Shown here piece by piece: positions 21,412 to 33,161 of a stretch of DNA of 64,000 nt. The position numbers were made by a program, and so were the translations under genes. Each line of letters opens with the position of its first letter. Position 1 is the stretch's first letter. Location of the stretch: NCBI RefSeq assembly GCF_963678635.1, contig NC_087066.1:48273129-48337128 (forward strand), given 5' to 3'. The stretch is from Symsagittifera roscoffensis (lineage: Eukaryota; Xenacoelomorpha; Acoela; Convolutidae). Below the pieces are notes generated by a model that did no database searches, had not been told where the DNA came from, and saw nothing but the letters and a program-made list of their open reading frames with translations.

Positions 21412-24400
21412 GCAAGTAAATACTTGGTAATTTGACGAGTATCACAATTGAGAAACATTAGTTCACGAGATCATATTTTTCTAAATCGCTTTAAATTAGG
21501 CGTTTTTTATCAGTTGTTTTCACTATGTCGTTATTGTATTTTTTCGAAGGTATCATCAAAACGAATTGTGAATAATTAATTAATTGGACCTTTTATTAGT
21601 ATTTTTTCTCAATCTTCATCGCCTTTTCCAGAAAAAATAAGCAAAACGATAAATTTTGAGGTTAGTAAGGGTTAAATGCGGGGGTTATTTGAGGGGTATT
21701 GGGTTAATCGAATTTGCACTTGAGAGGGTTGCTAATAATTTAATGAATGATGCTGTCAATTTGGCGATATTGTAATGCCCGTGCTTGGAATCAGAAAGCC
21801 CTAGTATGTGCGTTCGAGTCCGACCTTTTTTCGGACTCTCGTCCGCCGCTCAATTATGTCGGCTTTGTTTTGCGGTGATAGCGTTTTTCGAAATTTCCGA
21901 TTTTTTAGATTCCTATGCAGTTCTAACATTCAATTATCAGACTGTGGTTTGTATGCTTTTTTTTGTCAACATACTTTCCCAAGCATGATGTTTTGTGAAG
22001 GCTAATTTAGGTTTCACTATTAGGAGTAATGAACGTAGTGAGTACTCTTATATAGGTCTTGCTGATTTTTTTTTGTTTTTCAGGAAAAAGTCTTGTTCAC
22101 GCTCAATGTTTGTCCGACATTGGTAGTTACGGAACTTTGCATGTTTTTATCGAGATTTTTTGCGGTTCATGTTTTGGCTCCAAGTTAATCAGGGCTGTTT
22201 ACCAGATACGGGTATTCTCCAAGTGTTTTTAATATAAAAGAAGTTTTTGGGTTTGGCAAGAAAAATTGTTAAAGTGGTTAATTATTTTTTTAAAAAATTT
22301 TCTTAAAAATTCAGTTGAAGTTTTCAAGATTGTTCGTCTTCACTCTTAGCATAAATCGAACTTTAACACTGGCCAAAGCCAGCTACTAAATCACTCACGT
22401 GTTTTGAATGGTTAAAAATTTCTCGGTTTTACACGCATTCTTTGTTGAAAACTTGAAGCACGTCTACATTAAATGCTTTGAGCCATTGGTTGTTACATGT
22501 TATAGTTTGCTTTACCAACTAGTCGACGATACAAAAGTAAGTAAATGATTTTTTTGTTATATCATTTTAAAGATGTTTTAATTATGAAAGAAGTTATTAG
22601 GAGACAGATTTTACCCTTTTATTTCGCCTTATGTTGTTTTATTGCGCCTTTTAACCTCAAATGATTTTTTTCGTGAAGACGTCATATTCGTGATAAGGTA
22701 AGTTATTTAGTAGAAAATATCACGTCGCCAATTGCAGCTTTCTGGTTAAGACAGTTGAATGAGTAATTATTGACCAGTCCATGAAAGGTCTTTGACCAGT
22801 CTAAACTTCTGGGGCAAACTAATTTGGTTCCCCAATACCCTACTTCGAGAATGCTATCTATGCCTGTGAATCTAAAGGAAACAATTTGCTCGCTGGCTTA
22901 GATGATCGTTCTGTTTGCGTTTAAAACCAAGTTAAACCGTCTTAGCAAAAATTAACCGCAATCTTATCTGTTGGTATTGAATAAATAAGTGCAGGTAACA
23001 TGTAATGTTCCTGAATGTGATCATACTATTTCTACCAAAGTAATGTATGGTTCATGTAATTCCATGGTTTTATTGTTTACACTAAGCCTCTAGTCTCCTG
23101 AGAAACGGGGATTACTTGTCGTAAATAAGGGCTTATTCCAAGTCGAAATATAATGGTTGAGCTGCCATTTGCTCGAGGAAGAACTACTTAGACGTGTTGG
23201 TTTTCCGTAAACAAAACGGGTTGCCGCCACGATTGTCTTGTAAATATGCTTTTGGGGAACGCAACTTGATAATAAACAAAGACTTTTCAAGTTTAACCGG
23301 TCGTGAAATTCTCAGGTTGCGATTTCTCTGGAATATCGGGTTTTCATGTTCATGTGTAACGAGACGCTTGCCATAAAGAAAAAGCCTAAACTTTTTCACT
23401 TTTCTCTAATGTTGATCTCCGTTATCAAGCATCGAAAACATAGAGAAGAAATAAGGATGTTATTTGTTAACAATGAACTTTTCTGATATAAACTGGTTTT
23501 ATTATTTTTTTTCTGTATACGCTTTTTGGACTTGAGTCCACATTTTTGGGCGCGACGCTAGAAAAAAAATATTACGCTAAATTTTGCGGTCATCCGATAA
23601 AAAATGGTATGACTTATAAATGAGACTTGCAAGACAACGAAGCTTGCCACAAGATTGAGTGACATATTTGATTTTAAGTTCTAGTTCTGGTTAGTATCAA
23701 ACATAGTGATTCGCCACGTTCAAAAATTTGCACGCACAAATAACAAACCTTGAAAAAAGTTCTCACATGAGCGTCTGCATTGTGCTTAAACACGTGGTAA
23801 ACTGCAGTTCAGCAGCAGTACCTGGACCACAAAATTGTTTGTAGCGAAAATATAGTAGCAAGAGCTACAAATTAATAAAATAGAGAATTTCGTTGAAAGC
23901 ATTTAAGAAAATTATGACTACGACCGAAGAATCATTTCATGGCCAGAAGCGTTGCCATGGCCAGAATCATAACGTTTTTATTAACATCAACGCAATTATA
24001 CTCATCCCTTGCACTATTCGGCATTTTGTCAAGATTACTTTTAGTTTGTACCGAACATTGAAATCGGGGAGGAATTTGTCTTTGGGTGTTTTTAAGTGTT
24101 AAAGAACGACAGGTTTTCACTTATGTAGATAATGATGATTTTTTGCATGAAAAGATCTTGAATTTTGTGTACGTTCAAATTAGGTTTCCCGCGTTTGACT
24201 GTGATTTCTTTTTAGTTTCACTTCATTTTCTTTGTTAACACTAGCGTGAGCTTAGTTTATTATAAAGAACCTTCTTTTTTTTCTAACCTAAGTCGAAAAT
24301 ATTGGTGCCCTTTTTTGGGGCACCTTTACAGCTTTTTAATAGAGTGTGCTTTGACATTCGAATCGTAATAAATTGATGCGTTTTTATTTCATCAAATGAA

Positions 24401-27400
24401 CCGAAAAAGGCTATTTGTTTCAAAAAACAACAATAATAAAAACTCGATTTCAGAAATTTTTTTAACTCAATATGTCTAGCAGTTTTTTGAAATGAATAAT
24501 TTATACATAATGTGGCTTTATGCCTTGCGATTTGTTACATGCAAAGTTGGTGTTCATTTGTATTTTGTGCAACTTTTGCTGAATGGCATTGGCAATTTAT
24601 TAGCATATGTAGCTTTTTCGTTCGTGTCTAGTGTTTGTCAGTGGATATGCGTGCGTGGCTGAGTGGTTATTGCGTGGGGCTCAAAATCTCTTGGTTGCAG
24701 TAGGTCGCAGATCGAATCCTAGACCTAGCCGAATTTTCGCTAATTCGAGGCTTACTTTTATTTTTTCTTCTTGCACTTTCTAGAGCTGCTTTTTGTCGTC
24801 TGCTCCCTAGTGTTTGCGAAGCGACGCTTCGGTTCTTTGTAAATTAAGGCAAGTTTTGCTATCAAACAGCAAGTATGAAAAATTCACAAAAAACGCAAAT
24901 GAAATCTAGTTTGAAAAATGGACTCAAGTTGTTCGGAATTCCCTGTTGGAAAAAAATATCTTTTGATCCATTTTTTTCTCACTGGGATATTTTAAAGAAA
25001 TAAGTGCCAATCGTAAAAAAATGGAAAATCAAAGACTCTCAACGTGATATTTATTTTTCTTTGTTTTTTGGTTGTTGCCTCGTTTCAATCTCCGTTGGCT
25101 ATGTTTTTTGTTTTCCACGCAAAATCAGGTACTAAAAAAATCATCGGAATAATTCGAATGATAAATCAGATTAAAGCTTCTTTTTTGTCGTGGCTCGAAC
25201 GACATCAATAAATTTTTGGAAAAGTATTCCCAGTGTCTAGAAGAACCGTTTTAAAAGTTCTGATTCTAATTTTGAGTAATTAAGGCCAGCGAGTACGTCT
25301 TTTGAAAAGAAAATTTTTCTTTCGAGTAGTCGAAAATTTAGTTTTAATCCATGAAAAATAGTGTGCGTTTCCTTTGCAATAAAGTTTTTATTAAAATCGA
25401 AAAAAATGTTGTGCAAAATAAAGACAGAAAAAAATATAAACATTTATCTGAACTGTTTCTTGTTTGGTATTCATTTTTCGACGACAATTACTGTCGATTG
25501 AGACTAATTCACAATCGTTGTACACGTTCTTGTTTTGTTCCCTCCCTAAACTACACATGAAAAAAAAAACGAAATTAATTTCAAGATTTTTTCAAGTTTT
25601 ATTTTGATGAAATGGCTATCCTTGATAAAATTTCAAAATGTAATGGGTAGAAGGTTGCTTTGCAAGTAGCACTAAGTGCTTTGACTACAGCAATCATTGC
25701 AGAATGTACAAATGAACAAACAAATTGGAATGCTTTTCAGAATTGTTCAAAAGATAAAAGATATGAGATTTAAATTTTTCATCTTAAACAAAGAGGCAAA
25801 GCAGAATTTTGCTTTTTGTGGTGCTCGAAGGAAATATGAAATAGCTTACTGTTTTTTGCAGAAGCAAATAGCAATTTTTCTTCAGAATAATCAAGTATTC
25901 TAAAAGCGAAACTTTTTGAAGTAAAAAATGTGCCAGCTATCTAGATTTCATAGAAAAAAGGGAATGGTCCCGAAAAAACTACAGGAAGTTTCAAAAAAAT
26001 TCAGTTGTAAAAAGACAACGACTTGCAATACTTTCGGATCACTATAGAGATAATGACATCGTTCACCAACATTGCGAACCATTGTGAGTTTTAATTGAAA
26101 TATAAACTAGCAGAACGCGAAACAAAAACTTAACTCTTGAATTACTTCATGAGGCTCGAAATTATTTGAAGTATATTTCCGCCTATAAAAGCATTGTTAT
26201 ATTTGATGCAAGAAGACTAAATTTTTCTCGAGTAGCTTTGCAGTAGGGTTATCGTTGACAGTTTTCTCGCCCACAAACTCAGTTGAAACTTTGCTAATCA
26301 TGTTTTAGCCAAAAATCATGCAAGCTGATGAAAGCTTCTCAGTGTTTTTAGCCGAAAGTTTTTTAAGAATAGAATATTATTTAACTGATGGATATATACA
26401 TTTTTTCAATTTCAAGACTTCTTTTTGTCCACCACTCAGCTACACTGTCTCTAGGTTTATGCAAAGTAGGCAGTAAGCGGCATTTCAATTAAAGTAGATT
26501 TCTTACAAAGATATTTGCACGCGCAAATCAGAGTCTGATTCTACATTTTTGGTTTGTTGTTATGACTACTGAAAGTTGGGAGGAAGTATGTCTTCTTATT
26601 ATGTTTTTTTTTTACTTAATTTTTTTAATACGCAAAATCGGGTACCACAAATAGTTATTGGATTTGTTCGATTGATATATCATAATATAGCTCTTTCAAT
26701 CGTGCTTCGAGCGACTGTAAAAAAAATTAGAAAACTTTTCTGCGTTGAAAAAAACTACGAAATTTTGATTTTTAGTCAAATTATGAGCGGATAAAGCGAT
26801 CGAGCTGGCTTATGACATGAAATTTTGAACGAATTTGCAATAGTATTTTTAAAAGTCAAGAAACTTAGTTTCATTCCGAAAAATAAGTTTTTTTTGGTTT
26901 TTTATGCCTTATTTCCTAAAACTATCGAATACACCTAAATTCTAGGCTTTCGTGTAGGTATTCTCATCACACAACGAACAAAAAACGACGCGTTTTGAAA
27001 TACCGGCTTAGTTCTGTTTTATTTATTTCTCACCCAAATCCAGTTTTAATTTGCGTTGCTGAAACAATGCATCAGCAAGAAAAACCCTCAGTAAAAAATC
27101 CTCAAAAAATTTTTAGCGAACGAATACGCCAAAACCGAATCATTTTTCCAGCATTTGACCTTATTTGATCAAACTTTTTTTAGGCCCTCACAAATACTAA
27201 TGATAACCGCGCCAACATAAGATAGAAATCAGCGTGAAATTTTTTGGCCAAAAAATTAGTTAAGTCAAACGTTCAATCGAACCATAATTGGTAATTGATC
27301 CGCCTATTTTACCAATTAATATATGGAACCTAACTGAGAATTGAATTGATTTTTTGTATCATTTTTTTTAAAGGATTTTATGCTGGGTTGATCTGAAATA

Positions 27401-27697
27401 TGTCACAAAGAGATGCGTATAAAAAAAAAGTTTTTTTTTCTGTCAAATATTTTGAAAAGTTTTTTGGTAAATATCTGAAACTCTGGATCGGTGGTTCTAA
27501 CTAAAAGTACTTTAAGGTCGTTTTAAAATTTTAAGAGAATTTGATTTCATTGACCAAATAAAATAGTAGACCTGTTGAGCCTTTCAAAATTTTCAAATAA
27601 TAGGATTGACAGTCAGTTCTGTTACTTGCCAACTTCTGTTATTTTTAGTAGAGAAGATCGGTAGCTAGCTGTGTACACGTGATCAAACTAAAGCAGA
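21412..27697. other. Long non-coding stretch rich in repeat remnants
   Basis: A decayed tRNA-derived SINE head lies at 21757-21826 (box A-like tttggcgatattgtaatgc, box B-like gcgttcgagtcc). A family B end (gagtaatgaacgtagtgag) lies at 22023-22110, and a tRNA-like SINE at 24651-24832. Related AT-rich repeat pieces lie at 25120-25240 and 26628-26810, sharing acgcaaaatc.ggtac strings. The stretch 22441-22536 is open and ends in a GTAAGT donor; it could be a further decayed eIF2-alpha exon, but the match is weak. The region 23080-23400 is less AT-rich and open on both strands without a recognisable product. Confidence 0.4.
24651..24832 (+). repeat. tRNA-derived SINE (tRNA-Leu/Ser-like head, hairpin tail)
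   Basis: The head has a good Pol III box A (tggctgagtgg, 24656-24666) and box B (atcgaatcct, 24711-24720), with an anticodon-loop-like ggctcaaaatc between. The acceptor stem does not pair, so it is not a working tRNA. The body ends at the hairpin GCGAAGCGACGCTTCG (24816-24831) followed by gttctttgtaaattaag, the same tail type seen at 4113 and at the ends of family A. Confidence 0.6.
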
Positions 27698-30600
27698 ATG
27701 CAGGACGTAGATTCTCTGAACCTGGTGATGATTCTGGGCTCGCTGAGGGAGGGAAGAAACGGAGAGAGGGTTGCCAGATATGTTTCGGAACAGCTAGCAA
27801 AGCGGGGACACAGAGTACACATTCTAGGTTAGATATAATGCCTAGCTTGTTCTCCAAATATTGTCTAATGGGAGTTTTTTTTAGTTTTGCCATTTTATGA
27901 AAACACAATTGGTCATGAGATTGCGATTTTGATTGTTTCATTGGAGTTTTCAGGCTTTACTACCAAAGAAACATCGATAATGACTTGACGTTGAGACACC
28001 CGAATCAGCGGAACAATGAGTTTGAGCATAAAACGAATGCCTTCACACAGATGCTTTATATGTCATGTAGTGGGAACTATAGTTATTTTTACCTTGAAAA
28101 ACTTTTACAATTTTACAAGCGCATGCAGACACCCTGAATTATTTTAAGTTCAAGTAAAACTACCTAGTTCAATTTACGTACTTTTTAACTTTTTCAAATG
28201 AAACCCACAGTAATCAATTGCCGATTTTCGGATTCGTGGTTTTCGGCATAAATTTTGTCAGCGTTTTTTATAAGAGTAATGAACGTAGTGAGTACTCTTG
28301 TATAGGTCTTGGTGATTTTTGTTTTTTTTTTCAGGAAAAAGTCACGCTAAATTTGTTCACGCTAAATTTTATTTTTTTTGGCGATCTGACTTTTGACTTC
28401 TCTTTCAGTTCATTTCATTTCTTTTGTTAAAAGGAAGGCAAACTCCACTATCGAACAGAAAAAAGTGTAGAAGTCACAAAAAACGTGATCAACTTCTAAT
28501 TTCGAAACTGGAAACTAATTATCAGATTTTCCAGCACAATAAAAGCTTTTCCTATTGATCCAGTTTTTTCAAATTGGTTTAATTTTATCAAAAAAGTGTC
28601 ATTATAAATTTTTCTAAAATTCAAAGAGCTGTAATTCCATCTATTTTTTCTTTCGAAAATAAAAACTCGAAGGTTCTTCAAAAAAATAAGTCAATTTTTT
28701 AAGTTTCCTTGCGTTCATTCTTCTTGTCTAACTGTCGTTTGGCTATGTTTTCAAATGTCACTTATATTATCATAGCATGTACAATTCAGACTACGTGGCA
28801 CATATTACGTGCTAATCAAGTTTTTTGTTGAAATATTATTGAAAAATGTACTCATTTTTTGGATTCGTGATTGTCGTTAGAATTTTCATTGGCTCACTTT
28901 TCCAATTTTGTTGAAATGCCAACTTTTTTTATCTAATACAGCAAGGTGATTCTTTTTTTTTTAAATCTAATACAAAGTTTTCTAATCTAAAGATTAAACG
29001 CTTAAAAGTTTTCAAATTACGAAGATGCAGAAAATTTTTTCTGGCAAATGCTCTTCAGACTTTTAAGTTTTTATTTGAAATTTTGGTAAAATAATCATAA
29101 TGGTCAAAATTATTTTTTTGCAGGCTGACTGTACAAATAATCCAAAAAATATGTTTGAAATTACAATGCATTTTTTTCTTTACGCCAGCGTGAAAGGCGT
29201 GAAAAGGTCACTAGATGTATTGTGACGTCTCTTCGAGCAATCTACTGAGTTTTGTTGATTGACCTTATGAATTTTTGGAAAATACCAGCAGATAATTAAA
29301 TCAAACAAACAATAAAAATGAAAATAAACTACAATACAGTCGTTATAATTTGAAAACAATCATACCAATTATTTTACCAAATTTACCAAAATATTTTAAC
29401 TAAGATTCGATTACCTTAAATGTAATTATCCCTGAAATCTTGCAGATAAATTTTGACGTCTCTATCTTCTATTGAAATAATTTTTTGTATGAGAGAGATA
29501 TCTAATTTTGATATCGAATTATAAATCAAGCGTGTTTATATGAGAATTTTTTTCTGATGTGTATGGTTTGCAAGTGAAGTGTTTTAAAAAACTTCGTATT
29601 GTTAGTAAACATAGTTATTGTGGAACTTATGCATACATTTGCCATGTCATTTATATAAACTTAGAAAAGAAGAGGTCCCAGTACAGATTTTTGTATACTT
29701 CATTCAATTGGCTTAACAACTGAGTGCCCGGGTTGGGTAAAAACAATCTGAGTTCTGCTTGAGAGTAAGATTTTAGAAGTTCTTGTATAGGCCCTCCTAG
29801 CCCATATTATTTATATTTTTGCATTAGAATGTTGGGATAAACAGTGTCAAACGCTTTCGATAAATCAAGGAATATGCAGCACGTTGGATGTTTATTTCAC
29901 AAGCAAAGCTTGTGTTATAGTATAAACTTTTTTGTTTTCCAAACTAAGTCGCAATTATTGTTGCGACGCAAATATAGTTGCGACAAAATGTGTTCATTTT
30001 GAAAGTGTTCATTTTGATCGATAACCAGCTACTATTTAGTACAGCTAATGCTAAAGATATTAATACAGACTATTATTACACCGAAGACTTTAGTCAAGGT
30101 GTTATGGTATCGTGTAACGGGTTTTTTTTTAATGTTGTCTGTTGTCAAGTGTCGACAAATAACGTCCACAGTTATCAATTATCATGTGGGCTGGACTATA
30201 TCGCGCTATGTCACGTGATTGCGTATGTTTGTTTCTTTATTTGTTCATCTTTATTTATTTTAGCTCTCGAACTGTTATTTCATGATCTTTGCCAATATAG
30301 CAAAATTTTGGTGTATACATGCGTTCGTACGATTTTTAGCTCACGAACTGTTATTTCAGGCTCTTTGTCAATATAGTAAAATTTTGGTGTATACATGTGT
30401 TAGTACGATTTTTAGTTCTAGTAGTGTTATTTTATGATCTTCGTTGATATATCAAAAATTTAACCTATACATGTGTTAGTACGATTTTTAGTTCTAGAAC
30501 TGTTATTTCAGGCTCTTTCTCGATAAAGCAAAATTTTGGTGTATACATGTATTAGTACGATTTTTTGTTCTAGAACTGTTATTCTTCAATTATTAGTTGT

Positions 30601-33161
30601 TCAAATTGTTTGGTTTTTGCTTCAGTTTTTATGCCTTCGGTGTATTGCGCGTAGCGCCTATGTTATTACAAATAGCACTTAAGCTTCAAGGTATCATGGA
30701 TCTGGAGCGTAGAGGTAGGGAAGGAGACCCGCAACAAAGTTAGAGGGTTCGAACCTGAGCAGGGTCGGATGTTTTATTGAACTTTTTCGTATGCTAGTTA
30801 AAATGCGTCCGCTCTATAAATTAAGGCATGTTAATTAGTAAATTTCTTTTTTTTTCATATTGCGTAATGTAGACTCATAATTGGCGTGCGTCACTTAAGA
30901 AATTTAGTAGACTCAAAGTTTTACTCACTCACTCAGTTTTTCCCAGTAGCGTTATCGGCCATATTTTTGCTTTTGTATGCGAAGTGCAACTTCTCCTCTG
31001 TGTCATTCCTTGTTTTTCCTAAAATTTCGATGGCGTGTAATATGGGCTCGACTGTACTGGTTTTGTCTCTGAAGCCGGATTGATTGGCTGGCATTGCTTA
31101 CGTTTTCTTTTTAAGAAAATTTTTGATTCATCAGTTTTTCAAATATTTTGCTTAAAAACAGGTACTAAAGAAATCGGCCTGTAACTATTCGGTTCATTTT
31201 GTTCTCCCGATTTGAAAAAAAATATAACTCGGGCTGTTTCGGCCCACCTGGAAAACTCTCCGATAATGTTTCAACCCTCGAAGTAAAGAAGATGAATGTA
31301 TCAACATCTCCCTGTTTCAGATCCACAGGAGATTAAGTTACCCCTCCTCACAGTTCCTTTTCACTTCCGAAAGGCAGAAGATATGCCCACCCTGCTGGCG
31401 GAGACAAACAGGAAAATTAAAGAGGCAGATGGAATAGTGCTAGTTTCCCCTGAGAATAATAGGGCAGCTCCCCCAGCCATCACTAACTTCATTGACCACT
31501 TCCCACCCACGAGTTATAAGTGCAAACCTACCGGTGTAGTCACTTACTCGACAGGTGAGTGGACGACTTTTTCCAAAATGTCTATTTTCACAGTTGTTGT
31601 ACGTGTTATATGACTAAACTTGTGATGTTACAATGTAAAGTTAAAAGAAAAAATATGTAGATAAATGACACCCGAGCTGAGTGGAGCAACGATATCCTCG
31701 AGACAAAGCTGTATCTACTAGCCTTTAACTTTTCTTTTCAAAAGCGGTGGCGAAGTTGTTTAAGGCTTCGCCTGTCAGTGGAAAGGTCACTGTTTCGAGG
31801 CTGACAATGCCCCTTTGCCTAAAGGTGAACCAACAGTTCTCAGCCAAGAAAAGTTAAATAAATTGCATGTAGTTCTTACAGCAGAAGCAAAACAGCGGGG
31901 TTTTGCGCAAAGAGGCGAACAGCTCGTAGGGTCCTTTTGCTTATATATAAATTTTCTTAGCTTGTCGCGCTCGGTTGACTAATTTGCAGGGATAAACTTG
32001 AGCAGTGACAGAAATGAGATTGATAGCATGTTCAAAGGTGTTTGGTGTTCCTCGATTCTGCTCACTGGTCAACCATTGTTGTTTTTCACTTCACGAATTT
32101 TGAGTTTAGGCTGTTAAAGAGAGCTCAATCACCAAATCAAATTGATTGAACTAAAAAGAAACCCCGACCCGAGTCGACGTTTTTAGCCCAATTTCAAGCA
32201 AGATTTGAACGGTGTGAACTTTTTTTAAGACAATTACGCTCAAAATCTTGCTTCAGATTGAGCGGTTTTTTATCTGTTTTTCGGAAAATGATGAGCGGTT
32301 TTTTAATTTGACTTTTTAAGAGACGTTATCAAACTCGACAATTATTTTTTGGACACCAAAACATATTAGGTTAATTTTTACTAAACTTGTAGGGTTTTGT
32401 AGTAGGTATGGAGCTCAGATTTTTATAGAGCTGGTTACGTGTGCCGGGCAACAAATCTACTGTTTTGGGATAAAAATTGGGACAAGGTTTGAGCGTTTCG
32501 TGCTAGGATTTGAGCGGTTTTGAACGGTTTGATCGTTTCATGCAAATATTTGAGTTCAATCGGATTTCTATTAGGGAATAGGTTGAATTAAAAGAGCCAC
32601 AATTTGATCCAAATTATCACCTTCGTGAAATTACTAGATCAGTTCTTGACTTAATCGATAAATATTTAACAAATCAGGACTACAAATATGAAGTATCAAT
32701 TTCAAATAATTCGGGTAAATTTAGTGAGCAGGAACTTGGTTATCGGGTGTTTTTTGTACGCAATAGTCGTCTCGCATATTTGAATATCAGACTCATTGAA
32801 GTAAGCGCCATCGCTAAACACCGTTTATAAAAATGTAATTTCAAATTTTATTTGCTGCAATATAACTCGGAACTGCGGTCGGAACTTTTTGTGCTAATTG
32901 CACAGCAACTTGGATGCTATTATTTGTGTAGGAATCTACTCTGGCATAGTATGTGCTCAACAGTTGGTGACGATGATGACAGAACTGGGCTCCCCCGTCA
33001 TCCCCACCCCAGTGTGCATTCCCACAGTGCACGAGAGCATGGACCCCGCGGGCAGAACAAACAATGAACACATCGTGAACAACGTCGCCAAAATGATCAA
33101 AGGCATTGAATGGTACGGAGACGCCATGCGCTCCCAGAGAAAGAAGTTTGGACTACTTTGA
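27698..33161 (+). CDS. NADPH-dependent FMN reductase-like protein, three exons (197 aa)
   Basis: Flavodoxin-fold oxidoreductase that would bind FMN and reduce it or a quinone with NAD(P)H. Exons: 27698-27827, 31321-31554 and 32932-33161. Donors are CTAG/GTTAGA and ACAG/GTGAGT; acceptors are tgtttcag and tttgtgtag. All phases agree (1, 1) and the joined frame is open to a TGA at 33159-33161. Exon 1 gives the N-terminal strand and phosphate-binding loop LVMILGSLREGRNGERV (residues 9-25). Exon 2 carries ADGIVLVSPENNRAAPPAI (79-97; family P.EYN..P..L) and GVVTYSTG. Exon 3 continues IYSGIVCAQQL and a Pro/Val-rich strand. 197 aa is the usual length. The start ATG is the first in frame. Exons are markedly less AT-rich than the introns. 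Intron 1 (3.5 kb) contains LINE and repeat insertions. Confidence 0.85.
28266..28757 (+). repeat. Dispersed repeat family B, complete-looking copy (~490 bp)
   Basis: It starts at AAGAGTAATGAACGTAGTGAG and ends at gcgttcatt...cttgtctaactgtcgtttggctatgtt. The two ends are inverted relatives of each other (AAGAGTnAATGAACG). Diagnostic inner blocks, shared with copies at 51-60 kb, are the caggaaaaagtc block, the ggaaggcaaactccactatcgaac block, the gatccagttttttcaaattgg block and the caaagagct block. No coding potential. It lies in intron 1 of the FMN reductase-like gene. Confidence 0.65.
29560..29897 (-). pseudogene. LINE reverse-transcriptase fragment, left half
   Basis: On the minus strand this reads CCIFLDLSKAFDTVYPNIL (about 29887-29830), the RT motif FLDLSKAFDTV, and then, after frame changes, VLGPLLFLSLYINDM (about 29700-29655). 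It is a dead LINE piece continuous with 31000-31290; the two were one element before family A copy 2 inserted between them. Confidence 0.75.
29898..30993 (+). repeat. Repeat family A, copy 2, inserted in a LINE
   Basis: The left palindrome CACAAGCAAAGCTTGTG is at 29898-29914 and the right end GCGAAGTGCAACTTC near 30979-30993. The tRNA-like segment with gggttcgaacc is at about 30745-30755. Compared with copy 1 it carries an extra ~540 bp in the middle (about 30120-30655), which includes a 76-bp tandem array. The open frame at 29978-30376 is a chance frame through this repeat. Confidence 0.65.
30259..30583 (+). repeat. 76-bp tandem repeat array, about 4.3 units
   Basis: Units begin at about 30261, 30337, 30413, 30489 and 30565, exactly 76 bp apart. 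Each contains gaactgttattt, atatagcaaaattttggtg, tatacatgtgttagtacga. Units differ by 5-15 percent. It lies inside family A copy 2 and is absent from copies 1 and 3. There is no palindromic repeat with unique spacers, so it is not a CRISPR-like array. Confidence 0.85.
31000..31290 (-). pseudogene. LINE reverse-transcriptase fragment, right half
   Basis: On the minus strand it reads ARVIFFFKSGEQNE, then NSYRPISLVPV (about 31245-31165) and, lower down, QSGFRDKTSTVEPILHAIE (about 31085-31030). These are the RT stretches that normally precede the LDLSKAFDTV motif found at 29887. Stops and frame changes show it is dead. It ends about 30 bp before exon 2 of the FMN reductase-like gene. Confidence 0.75.
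31555..32581. other. Left part of intron 2 of the FMN reductase-like gene
   Basis: Non-coding. A hairpin-like ggcgaag...cttcgcctgtc string lies at 31747-31776. Short iterations of the type gatttgagcggttt occur between about 32200 and 32530. Confidence 0.4.
32582..32800 (+). other. Candidate cryptic exon of unknown identity (73 codons)
   Basis: An AG at 32580-32581 opens a stop-free 219-nt frame (VELKEPQF..., ending LAYLNIRLIE) that ends exactly at a consensus donor GAA/GTAAGC. Its composition is protein-like and mixed-charge (for example NYHLREITRSVLDLIDKYL). It is phase 0 on both sides, whereas the FMN reductase junction it lies in is phase 1. It therefore cannot be a cassette exon of that gene in this frame. 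I do not recognise it. It may belong to a nested gene or be a transposon remnant. Confidence 0.25.

Noticed and set aside
23090-23399. Overlapping open frames on both strands in a less AT-rich stretch
   Set aside because: No splice-site logic, no recognisable motif and no consistent frame; kept only as an unexplained compositional patch.
24651-24732. Functional tRNA-Leu or tRNA-Ser gene
   Set aside because: Boxes A and B are good, but the acceptor and anticodon stems do not pair and a SINE-like body follows.
29978-30376. 132-codon hydrophobic open frame
   Set aside because: It crosses repeat family A and the start of the 76-bp array; its Cys/Phe richness follows from T-rich repeats.
30259-30583. 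Regular repeats that could be taken for a CRISPR-like array
   Set aside because: The 76-bp units abut with no unique spacers, and the DNA is eukaryotic; it is a plain tandem repeat.
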